DNA of 5,161 bases, taken from Lachnospiraceae bacterium. Its GTDB lineage: Bacteria; Bacillota; Clostridia; Lachnospirales; Lachnospiraceae. Positions 1 through 5,161 of this stretch are shown here, in pieces. The stretch covers positions 1 to 5,161 of the forward strand of contig DOWG01000014.1 of assembly GCA_003519685.1 (NCBI GenBank), written 5' to 3'. The notes below the pieces were generated by a model. That model was not told the origin of the DNA and did no database searches. It saw only the letters and a program-made list of their open reading frames with translations. The first letter of the stretch is position 1. Each line of letters begins with the position of its first letter. The position numbers and the translations under genes are program-made.

Positions 1-482
1 ACATGCGCATCCGAGGTATCCTGGCCGGTGATGGAATGAGCTTCCGCTTCCACCTCCGTCTTATAGTTATCAATATAATCACTGGCCTTCCTGGAGGTAT
101 AATAGATATGATCCGGATCCTCGCTAAGATAGAACACGGAAATTACAAACCGGTTGTCATTATAGAATTTGCTCTTTAAGTTACCGATAATTTCACGGTA
201 CAGCTCTGATTTACTGAGCTTTCCGGCAGCATACTTTCTCCATGCCTTTTCAATGATCTGTTCGTAGGAGGTCTTTTTCGAAAGATTAATTGCCTCCTCG
301 ATCCGCCTGGCATTAAAGGAAGTAAAGTTCTTAAGCTCTTCCTCCATAAGTACCGTTGTTTTCTCAATAATGCTGTTGCGGTAGGATACGGTTAAGTAAT
401 AATAGATGGATATGACCGGCATCATCCATAGGATTACAACCATGAATAATAACCGTCTTCTTAAAGATATTGTTTTTTTCAT
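1..482 (-). CDS. Probable YesM-type sensor histidine kinase, N-terminal part only (cut by left edge)
   Basis: The visible 160 residues begin MKKTISLRRRLLFMVV. A basic cytoplasmic stub is followed by one hydrophobic segment at about residues 11-32 (LLFMVVILWMMPVISIYYYLTV), then a charged, helical, probably extracellular stretch (residues 33-160) with a likely long helix at about 36-105 and the start of a mixed alpha/beta fold (RFVISVFYLSEDPDHIYYTS at about 111-130). This arrangement matches the dCache-like sensor region of YesM/LytS-class (HisKA_7TM-unrelated, His_kinase family) sensor kinases that are common in Lachnospiraceae. HAMP, His_kinase and HATPase domains would lie beyond the window, so the kinase identity is inferred. 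The ATG at 482 follows a G-rich ribosome binding site, and the frame has an in-frame TGA not far upstream (about 553) with no better start between. It begins 44 bases after the mutase stop with no hairpin terminator between, so co-transcription with the mutase and phosphorylase is likely. A methyl-accepting chemotaxis protein with a similar N-terminus is the main alternative. Confidence 0.7.
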   Translation of the reverse strand, partial: MKKTISLRRRLLFMVVILWMMPVISIYYYLTVSYRNSIIEKTTVLMEEELKNFTSFNARRIEEAINLSKKTSYEQIIEKAWRKYAAGKLSKSELYREIIGNLKSKFYNDNRFVISVFYLSEDPDHIYYTSRKASDYIDNYKTEVEAEAHSITGQDTSDAH

Positions 483-496
483 AAGTCCCCCACCCC
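483..496 (-). promoter_or_regulatory. G-rich ribosome binding site of the sensor kinase gene
   Basis: Reading the minus strand, GGGGTGGGGGACTT lies directly before the ATG at 482. There is no canonical AGGAGG. GGTGGG (494-489) leaves a spacing of 6 bases and GGGGGA (491-486) a spacing of 3, so the former is the more plausible Shine-Dalgarno pairing. This run supports the ATG at 482 as the start. An overlapping ATG at the left of the same G-run (minus strand, AAAATGGGG) is in another frame and is not used. Confidence 0.45.
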
Positions 497-526
497 ATTT
501 TAACGAAATCGGTTCTTTCTTTTTTC

Positions 527-1939
527 TTATAGCGAAAGGAAAGTTTCATAGGTTTCACAAATCAGTCTTGCATCCTCTGCATTTGGCATTTCACAAAAAA
601 TTCTTAACAGAGGCTCCGTACCGGAGAAACGTGTAATTACCCATCCTCCGTTTCGAAAATAAATCTTGCATCCGTCCAGATAGGAGATTTTTTCAATCTC
701 AAAGGGCAATTTAGGGATCAATTTATCTATCAACAATCGCTGATAAATCCGATCCCTCTTTTGCTCGCTTAACGGATAATCTCTCTCTTCCATCGTTAAG
801 TCCCCATATATTTCCTTTATATCACTTAAAATCTGAGATAACTTCTTCCCCAGAACAGCGATCATTTCAATCAGAAGCGATGCGGCATAGATACCGTCCT
901 TGCCGGGAATATGCCCACGGACCGTCAATCCTCCGGAAGATTCTCCGCCGATAACCGCATTGGTTTCCATCATCTTTGCCGAGATATATTTAAAACCGAC
1001 CGGCACCTCATAGCATTTTTGCCCAAAGCTTTCCGCAACCCGGTCCAGCATATGGGTGGTGGCAATATTGCGAACAGCGGCTCCCTTCATCCCCTTGTAT
1101 TTTACTAAATAATAATAGAGTAGGACTACGATATCATTCGGATGGAGAAAATGACCCGTGTCGTCAATTACACCGATTCGATCGGCATCTCCGTCCGTTG
1201 CAATCCCGATATCGCACTGGCGGTCAATCACATAATTCTGCAGGCTTTTTAAAGTCTCCGCCGATGGGGACGGCAATTTTCCTCCGAATAAAGTGTCATG
1301 CCTGTCATGAATTGTGGATACATCACATCTTGCTGTCAGCAGTATTGTTTTTAAAGAAGTCTCGCTAACCCCGTACATCGGATCCAAAGCAATTCGCAGC
1401 CCTTTCTCCCGAATCGCCTGCAAATCAATTGTATTAATAATGGCATCTATGTATTCATTGATCGGATTGATCTCCACAATAGAACCGCTGCTTACGGCAG
1501 CTTCATAATCCATTCCCTTGATGTCCATATCTTCCAATTCCCGGATATAATTTTCAATCTCCCTGGTCTGGAGCTCATCCGCATCTCTTCCGCCGGAAGT
1601 AAATATCTTTATTCCGTTATAGACAGCAGGATTATGACTGGCCGTAACCATCATCCCATAGGGCATCTCATGCTTCATCACATAATAGATAACCAGAGGT
1701 GTCGGGGAGGAACGATTGATCAGATAGGTTTGAATCCCTTCCGAAGCAAAGATCACCCCTGCCCACTGCATTGCTTCCTTCGATAGAAACCTCCTGTCAT
1801 ACCCGATGACCATTCCTTTCTCCGCCACACCTTCATCCTTCATCTTCAAGGCTAAGGCTTTGGCAAGCTTTTGTATATTGGCCTTTGTAAAATCCTCACC
1901 GATCACTGCTCTCCAGCCTCCGGTACCGAACTTTATCAT
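527..1939 (-). CDS. Alpha-D-phosphohexomutase, probable phosphoacetylglucosamine mutase of the chitobiose pathway
   Basis: This complete 470-residue protein has all four landmarks of the phosphoglucomutase/phosphomannomutase superfamily: N-terminal FGTGGWRA (4-11), the phosphoserine loop TASHNP with Ser101, the Mg-binding loop DGDADR (249-254), the sugar-binding loop GGESSGG (331-337) and the phosphate-binding RFSGTEP (437-443). It moves phosphate between C1 and C6 of a sugar via a bisphosphate intermediate in the cytoplasm. The sugar loop is not the GEQSGH of GlmM or the GEMSGH of bacterial PMM/PGM, so it is not the housekeeping cell-wall enzyme. Its place 4 bases behind the GH94 phosphorylase suggests that GlcNAc-1-phosphate is the real substrate, giving GlcNAc-6-phosphate. 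From memory, Vibrio VC0611 has similar length and sits beside a chitobiose phosphorylase. The family is certain. Substrate is inferred from context, and glucose-1-phosphate remains possible. The ATG is supported by AGGAG 8 bases upstream. Confidence 0.9.
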   Translation of the reverse strand: MIKFGTGGWRAVIGEDFTKANIQKLAKALALKMKDEGVAEKGMVIGYDRRFLSKEAMQWAGVIFASEGIQTYLINRSSPTPLVIYYVMKHEMPYGMMVTASHNPAVYNGIKIFTSGGRDADELQTREIENYIRELEDMDIKGMDYEAAVSSGSIVEINPINEYIDAIINTIDLQAIREKGLRIALDPMYGVSETSLKTILLTARCDVSTIHDRHDTLFGGKLPSPSAETLKSLQNYVIDRQCDIGIATDGDADRIGVIDDTGHFLHPNDIVVLLYYYLVKYKGMKGAAVRNIATTHMLDRVAESFGQKCYEVPVGFKYISAKMMETNAVIGGESSGGLTVRGHIPGKDGIYAASLLIEMIAVLGKKLSQILSDIKEIYGDLTMEERDYPLSEQKRDRIYQRLLIDKLIPKLPFEIEKISYLDGCKIYFRNGGWVITRFSGTEPLLRIFCEMPNAEDARLICETYETFLSL

Positions 1940-1943
1940 GCCT

Positions 1944-1953
1944 TCATCTCCTT
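1944..1953 (-). promoter_or_regulatory. Ribosome binding site of the mutase, overlapping the phosphorylase gene end
   Basis: The minus strand reads GGAAGGAGATGAAGGCATG. The Shine-Dalgarno AGGAGA (1953-1948) is inside the last codons of the phosphorylase, the phosphorylase stop TGA is at 1946-1944, and the mutase ATG begins at 1939, 8 bases after the motif. This fixes the mutase start and indicates translational coupling, so both enzymes should be made in linked amounts. Confidence 0.85.
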
Positions 1954-4340
1954 CCCATAATTACGGTTATATGATTTGTGCTTCCCTGCGGCTGTGCTGA
2001 AATTTTGGCTGCCTTTTCTCCGTTCAGCCAAATTTCCCGAACGCCCTTCATCACGCCATTCGGATTCAATACAGTAATGAAATAGACCGCGCCTCTCCAT
2101 TCTCTTCTAATGCGAAATTCCTTCCAATCGGAGGGGATACAAGGGTCCACGGTAAGGGTCGTAAATCCTGGCCGGATTCCAAGCATATACCCGGTAGCGG
2201 CGAAATATGCCCAGCCTGCGGTTCCGGTCATAAAAGGATGTCTTGCCCATCCAAAGGCGGTATGATCCTTTCCTGCAACAAACTGGCAATAGACATAGGG
2301 CTCCGCCTCCCGGATTTCTATCTTATCATTCTGGTTATAGGGACTTAACGCATCATAATATTTCATTGCTCTGTCACCACGGCCGAGAATACATTCTGCC
2401 GCCCATGCCCATGGATTGGGATGGCAAAAGATTGCTCCGTTTTCCTTTAAACCGGGATAGACTCTGGTTACAAAACCGATATCCTCATCCGGTACGGTGT
2501 AGGATGGACCGTTAAGCATAATTCCATAGGGAGTATACAGGGAATGCTCCACCGAATCCATTGCCTTTTCGCCCTTCTCTATCGGTGCGGCTCCGGAAAG
2601 CACTGCCCATGCATTGGATTCCAGATGGATTCTCCCTTCCTTATCCTCAAAGGTCCCAATCTTTTTCCCCTTCTTTGTAATCCCGCGGATATACCATTCT
2701 TTATCCCACAATTCTCTGTCACAAGTGGCTTTCACCTTTTCCTGCATCTTCGTATACCTAAGGATATCTTCCTCGATCTTAAAATACCTTGCAGCCTCCA
2801 GAAAGTTTTCCAAAGCCCAGTAATGGAGAAAAGATACCAGGGCGCTTTCTCCTCCGCCCAGATTCAGGCAATCATTCCAATCTGCCCGGAGTCCCTTGCA
2901 GATTCCGTTACTGCCGACCTGTTTCTCGGAAAAATCAAGGATTTTCTTCATATGTTCATAGACACTTCCGCTGCCGCCGTCCGCATAGGTTATATCCTCC
3001 CAAAGGAAGGTGAATTCTCCGGTTTCCTTTATGTATTGGACAATGGCTCCGACAAGCCAGAGAGCATCATCCGAGCAGGCATCCCCGATGCCGTGAACGA
3101 TATCCTCCTTCTTCCGCGTCGGGATAACCGTCGGTGATTGAAAAGGCTTTCTTTTGGACTTTTTATCAAACCATTCCGGCTCAAACAGGTGCAGGCCATA
3201 GCCCTCTGACACAAGCGCCTGTAATAATTCTACGATCCGCTGGCGGCATTTTTCCGGATTGGAATGCGGGATCGTCATGGCATCCTGCGCCGTATCCCGG
3301 TATCCTAAGCCGGTCCTTCCTCCTACTTCAATAAAAGAGGCAAATCTCGAGAACATTACATTGATTTCTGACTGGTAAAGAGTCCAGATGTTAATTAATG
3401 TGTTCATTCCCTCATTCGGCGTAGCGATCTGCAGCTTATCCATCTTTTTCTGCCAAAACTCAGCCAATTGCCGATACGAAGCATCCACCTGATCAAAATC
3501 CGCATATTTTCTCCGTATCTTCTTTCCTTCCTTCCGGTTTCCTTCCCCGAGCATGAAGATTACCCGAACCTCTTCTCCGGGCGAAAGGGTCAGTTTCTTA
3601 TGCAGAGAACCGCAATGATTGCCGCCCTTTAAAAAACTGCCGGAGCATCTTCCTCTCTCCACCGCAACCGGATTATCCTCCGTACGGTAGTTGCCGATAA
3701 AGCGATCCCTTACACAGTCAAAGCTGTCCGGCTCAAAGCTTGCACAAAAATACTGATACCCGAATTCTTCGTAGAATAGATCATGCTCAATCACCCCGTC
3801 CTGATAGCTGGAACCGGCAGCATAATTACTCATCTGGAAGTTCTGATTATCCATTGCAATATGATGGTAGGAGAATTCACAGTAGGAGAAAACACTGATC
3901 TCCCTCTCCGATGCACCGGTGTTTTTTATTTTTACATCCCACAGCTCAATCGGGTCGTCCATCGGAATAAACAGGGTCTGCTCTGCCCGAATCCCCTCAT
4001 ATTCACATTCGTATCTGGTATAGGATAAACCATGCCGGCAGCAATATTTTGCCCTGTCCAAGGGTTTTCCGACCGGCTGCCAGGAGATGCTCCAATAATC
4101 CCCCGTCTTATCATCCCGAAGGTACACATAATGCCCCGGCCGGTCCATCGGTATGCTATTTGCCCGAAACCTGGTAATCCGATGGTATTCCGGTGACTGG
4201 TAGAACAAATATCCTCCCGCCGTATGGTTGATGACCGCACATAGATCCCGTACTCCTAAGTAGTTCGTCCAGGATGTGGGCAAATCCACTTTTTCAATGA
4301 CATACTCTCGATTTTCATTATCAAAATATCCATATTTCAT
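1944..4340 (-). CDS. chbP: GH94 glycoside phosphorylase, probable N,N'-diacetylchitobiose phosphorylase
   Basis: This complete 798-residue cytoplasmic enzyme has no signal peptide or membrane segment. It opens with MKYGYFDNENREYV and the N-terminal beta-sandwich typical of GH94 (about 1-270), then a linker helix region and an (alpha/alpha)6 barrel (about 305-725), ending in a small C-terminal beta domain. Visible barrel motifs are EVGGRTGLGYRDTAQDA (338-354; R348/D349 expected at the -1 sugar), GLRADWNDCLNLGGGES (483-499; D490 the expected general acid), GFVTRVYPGLKENGAIFCH (622-640) and MTGTAGW (704-710); H640 and T705 are expected phosphate contacts. Aligned from memory to Vibrio proteolyticus ChbP (801 aa), nearly every motif matches, and V627 falls on the valine (V631 there) considered typical of chitobiose rather than cellobiose phosphorylases. 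The reaction would be (GlcNAc)2 + Pi giving GlcNAc and GlcNAc-1-phosphate. The following mutase gene fits this product. GH94 membership is very sure; chitobiose specificity is likely but inferred, with a related beta-1,4 disaccharide as the alternative. First gene of the apparent operon. Confidence 0.9.
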   Translation of the reverse strand: MKYGYFDNENREYVIEKVDLPTSWTNYLGVRDLCAVINHTAGGYLFYQSPEYHRITRFRANSIPMDRPGHYVYLRDDKTGDYWSISWQPVGKPLDRAKYCCRHGLSYTRYECEYEGIRAEQTLFIPMDDPIELWDVKIKNTGASEREISVFSYCEFSYHHIAMDNQNFQMSNYAAGSSYQDGVIEHDLFYEEFGYQYFCASFEPDSFDCVRDRFIGNYRTEDNPVAVERGRCSGSFLKGGNHCGSLHKKLTLSPGEEVRVIFMLGEGNRKEGKKIRRKYADFDQVDASYRQLAEFWQKKMDKLQIATPNEGMNTLINIWTLYQSEINVMFSRFASFIEVGGRTGLGYRDTAQDAMTIPHSNPEKCRQRIVELLQALVSEGYGLHLFEPEWFDKKSKRKPFQSPTVIPTRKKEDIVHGIGDACSDDALWLVGAIVQYIKETGEFTFLWEDITYADGGSGSVYEHMKKILDFSEKQVGSNGICKGLRADWNDCLNLGGGESALVSFLHYWALENFLEAARYFKIEEDILRYTKMQEKVKATCDRELWDKEWYIRGITKKGKKIGTFEDKEGRIHLESNAWAVLSGAAPIEKGEKAMDSVEHSLYTPYGIMLNGPSYTVPDEDIGFVTRVYPGLKENGAIFCHPNPWAWAAECILGRGDRAMKYYDALSPYNQNDKIEIREAEPYVYCQFVAGKDHTAFGWARHPFMTGTAGWAYFAATGYMLGIRPGFTTLTVDPCIPSDWKEFRIRREWRGAVYFITVLNPNGVMKGVREIWLNGEKAAKISAQPQGSTNHITVIMGRR

Positions 4341-4347
4341 TCCATTA

Positions 4348-4354
4348 CACCCCC
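4348..4354 (-). promoter_or_regulatory. G-rich ribosome binding site of the phosphorylase gene
   Basis: GGGGGTG on the minus strand lies 7 bases before the ATG at 4340. It is not a perfect AGGAGG but is the only purine-rich run near the start, and the protein begins exactly where GH94 relatives do (MKYGYFD). Confidence 0.6.
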
Positions 4355-4389
4355 GTTATTTGAATTAAGCATGGAGTTTCATAGTACAT

Positions 4390-4419
4390 ATAATATCCAT
4401 ACATTCATTGTAATAGAAA
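4390..4419 (-). promoter_or_regulatory. Weak candidate sigma-A promoter of the phosphorylase-mutase operon
   Basis: On the minus strand a TATTAT -10 box (4395-4390; one mismatch to TATAAT) lies 18 bases after TTTCTA (4419-4414; only 3 of 6 matches to TTGACA). Transcription would begin near 4383 and leave a leader of about 42 bases. A second possibility further upstream is TGATATAAG at about 4528-4520, which resembles an extended -10. A poor -35 would fit an activator-dependent sugar operon. Neither is convincing by itself; a promoter somewhere in 4341-4554 is expected because a terminator separates this operon from the upstream gene. Confidence 0.25.
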
Positions 4420-4423
4420 TTAC
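4410..4423. promoter_or_regulatory. Inverted repeat GTAAT-N4-ATTAC, possible operator
   Basis: GTAATAGAAATTAC is a perfect 5-bp inverted repeat with a 4-base centre. It overlaps the -35 of the candidate promoter, where a repressor or activator might bind. A partial second copy, GTAATGTTAATATT, begins 18 bases further upstream at 4441-4454 and keeps only the left arm cleanly. The region is AT-rich, so short palindromes arise by chance. Confidence 0.25.
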
Positions 4424-4501
4424 GAAAAATGGTATTGCCAGTAATGTTAATATTTGCTTTTTATTGTTTGATATGATGCGATCCTATTCATGTTCGTTGT
4501 T

Positions 4502-4528
4502 CTTATATGACTTATGACACTTATATCA
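4502..4528. repeat. Three tandem 9-bp direct repeats in the operon control region
   Basis: Plus-strand units are CTTATATGA (4502-4510), CTTATGACA (4511-4519) and CTTATATCA (4520-4528), directly abutting. Units one and three differ at one base; the middle one shares CTTAT and the final A. They lie about 160-190 bases upstream of the phosphorylase start and just downstream of the preceding gene's terminator. Evenly spaced direct repeats can be sites for an activator binding in tandem, but 9 bp is shorter than a helical turn and no known regulator motif is recognised. Confidence 0.4.
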
Positions 4529-4554
4529 TTGTTTGCCTTAACGCTGTGGAATGC

Positions 4555-4597
4555 AAAAGCGGCTGTAATACACAAATAGCACATTACAGCCGCTTTT
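4555..4597 (-). terminator. Intrinsic terminator of the hydratase gene
   Basis: A perfect 15-bp stem (AAAAGCGGCTGTAAT at 4555-4569 paired with ATTACAGCCGCTTTT at 4583-4597) encloses a 13-base loop. It begins 18 bases past the hydratase stop. The stem ends in A4 on one side and T4 on the other, so it could work in both directions. Only four Ts follow in the minus direction, but the GC core is strong. It separates the hydratase from the phosphorylase operon. Confidence 0.85.
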
Positions 4598-4615
4598 CTA
4601 TAGCAAAGTAAATTT

Positions 4616-5161
4616 TTATTTTTCTCGGTAGTAGTTGATCAGACAACCGCTTAGGATGATTTTTCTTTCATCGTCCGTCAGCTCCCCTAAGGTTAAGGTA
4701 AATTCCTTCATGCCTTTGTTTACAACATACGCTTTTATCTCGGAATGCTTTTCGGCAACCGCTCTGCTTATATCTTTGATAAACAGATAATCACCGTTCT
4801 CAAACGGCAGCTCTCCGTCGTAAAGGAAGGGCAGCATTCCCCAGTTGATCAGGTTGGAGCGATACCGCTTTGTTGCATATTCCCTCGCGATATTCGCAAA
4901 GCCTCCCAATACCTTCTGGCAGCTTGCAGCCTGTTCCCTTGCAGAACCGTCCCCGGGTTTCACCGCATAGATGGTACTTCCAATCTGGGTTTTTTCCGGG
5001 TCGATATCAAATTTTTCCGCAATGGTATCGTATACCTGCTTTAATTCCCGATTGGCTGAGAATATATTCTCCCCGGCAATCCGGGCTTTCTCTGCCTTTT
5101 GTATTGCTTTTGCACGGTCCACATAGGCAGGATCCTTTCTGGAAAGTGTAAACTCCGCTAA
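4616..5161 (-). CDS. Aconitase-family hydratase, C-terminal part only (cut by right edge)
   Basis: The frame stays open from the right edge to the TAA at 4618-4616, giving 181 visible residues starting LAEFTLSRKDPAYVDRAK; the true start lies outside the window, and the internal GTG at 5122 is not a start. The fragment is the C-terminal swivel domain of the aconitase superfamily. GDGSAREQAAS (70-80 of the visible part) corresponds to the substrate-binding Ser-x-Arg-Glu loop, and FANIAREYATKRYRSNLINW with following GMLPF (88-112) matches the conserved strand-helix after it. The 4Fe-4S cysteines sit in the missing N-terminal domains. Family members hydrate and dehydrate hydroxy-acids such as citrate, isocitrate, homocitrate or isopropylmalate. 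The swivel is fused on the C-terminal side, as in single-chain aconitases, rather than separate as in LeuD. The exact substrate cannot be read here; similar clostridial proteins are usually just called hydratase. A terminator follows, so no operon link to the phosphorylase is implied. Confidence 0.85.
   Translation of the reverse strand, partial: LAEFTLSRKDPAYVDRAKAIQKAEKARIAGENIFSANRELKQVYDTIAEKFDIDPEKTQIGSTIYAVKPGDGSAREQAASCQKVLGGFANIAREYATKRYRSNLINWGMLPFLYDGELPFENGDYLFIKDISRAVAEKHSEIKAYVVNKGMKEFTLTLGELTDDERKIILSGCLINYYREK

Noticed and set aside
483..526. A terminator between the mutase and the sensor kinase.
   Set aside because: The gap holds only a short A-rich run and a G-rich ribosome binding site, with no GC-rich stem followed by Ts on the minus strand.
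364..558. A 64-codon minus-strand frame overlapping the sensor kinase start and the mutase end.
   Set aside because: It overlaps the kinase in another frame and lacks recognisable sequence; the kinase frame has a membrane segment and a family-like ectodomain.
2544..3137. A 197-codon open frame on the plus strand inside the phosphorylase gene.
   Set aside because: It is antisense to strongly conserved GH94 codons, its protein is rich in Cys, Pro, His and Phe without a recognisable domain, and it has no sign of its own expression.
1944..4340. Naming the GH94 protein a cellobiose phosphorylase.
   Set aside because: The motifs GLRADWNDCLNLGGGES and TRVYPG, and the overall sequence, fit Vibrio chitobiose phosphorylase better than clostridial cellobiose phosphorylase as remembered, and the adjacent mutase fits an N-acetyl sugar phosphate route.
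4555..4597. Reading the hairpin as an attenuator or riboswitch for the phosphorylase operon.
   Set aside because: It lies 18 bases after the hydratase stop, the normal place for that gene's terminator, and no alternative antiterminator pairing or conserved riboswitch core was seen in 4341-4554.
1..5161. CRISPR array, tRNA or rRNA gene, insertion sequence, phage or defence system.
   Set aside because: No regularly spaced repeats, tRNA cloverleaf, transposase motif or defence-protein motif was seen; nearly all the window is occupied by four metabolic or sensory genes.

Overview
All recognisable genes in this window lie on the minus strand, so it reads from right to left. Codon use, moderate GC (roughly mid-40s by eye), protein similarities recalled from memory and the type of sensor kinase suggest an anaerobic Firmicute of the Clostridia, most likely Lachnospiraceae-like. 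The species cannot be named from this sequence.

Layout from right to left: (1) 5161-4616, the C-terminal part of an aconitase-family hydratase that runs off the right edge. It is closed by a strong hairpin terminator at 4597-4555. (2) 4554-4341, a non-coding region of about 214 bases, probably the control region of the next operon. It holds three tandem 9-bp repeats (4502-4528), a 14-bp inverted repeat (4410-4423) over a weak candidate promoter, and a G-rich ribosome binding site. (3) 4340-1944, a complete GH94 glycoside phosphorylase whose closest remembered relative is the Vibrio N,N'-diacetylchitobiose phosphorylase. (4) 1939-527, a complete alpha-D-phosphohexomutase, only 4 bases downstream and translationally coupled. 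(5) 482-1, the N-terminal 160 residues of a membrane-anchored protein, probably a YesM-type sensor histidine kinase, cut by the left edge.

The central pair makes biochemical sense. Phosphorolysis of GlcNAc-beta-1,4-GlcNAc would give GlcNAc plus GlcNAc-1-phosphate without spending ATP. The mutase would turn GlcNAc-1-phosphate into GlcNAc-6-phosphate, which then enters amino-sugar catabolism. The same pairing is known from the chitin-oligosaccharide cluster of Vibrio (the VC0611/VC0612 arrangement, from memory). Here it is followed by a probable sensor kinase, which suggests sugar sensing through a two-component system. A response regulator and ABC sugar transporter would be expected beyond position 1, but none is visible. 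Substrate specificity is inferred from sequence, not shown.
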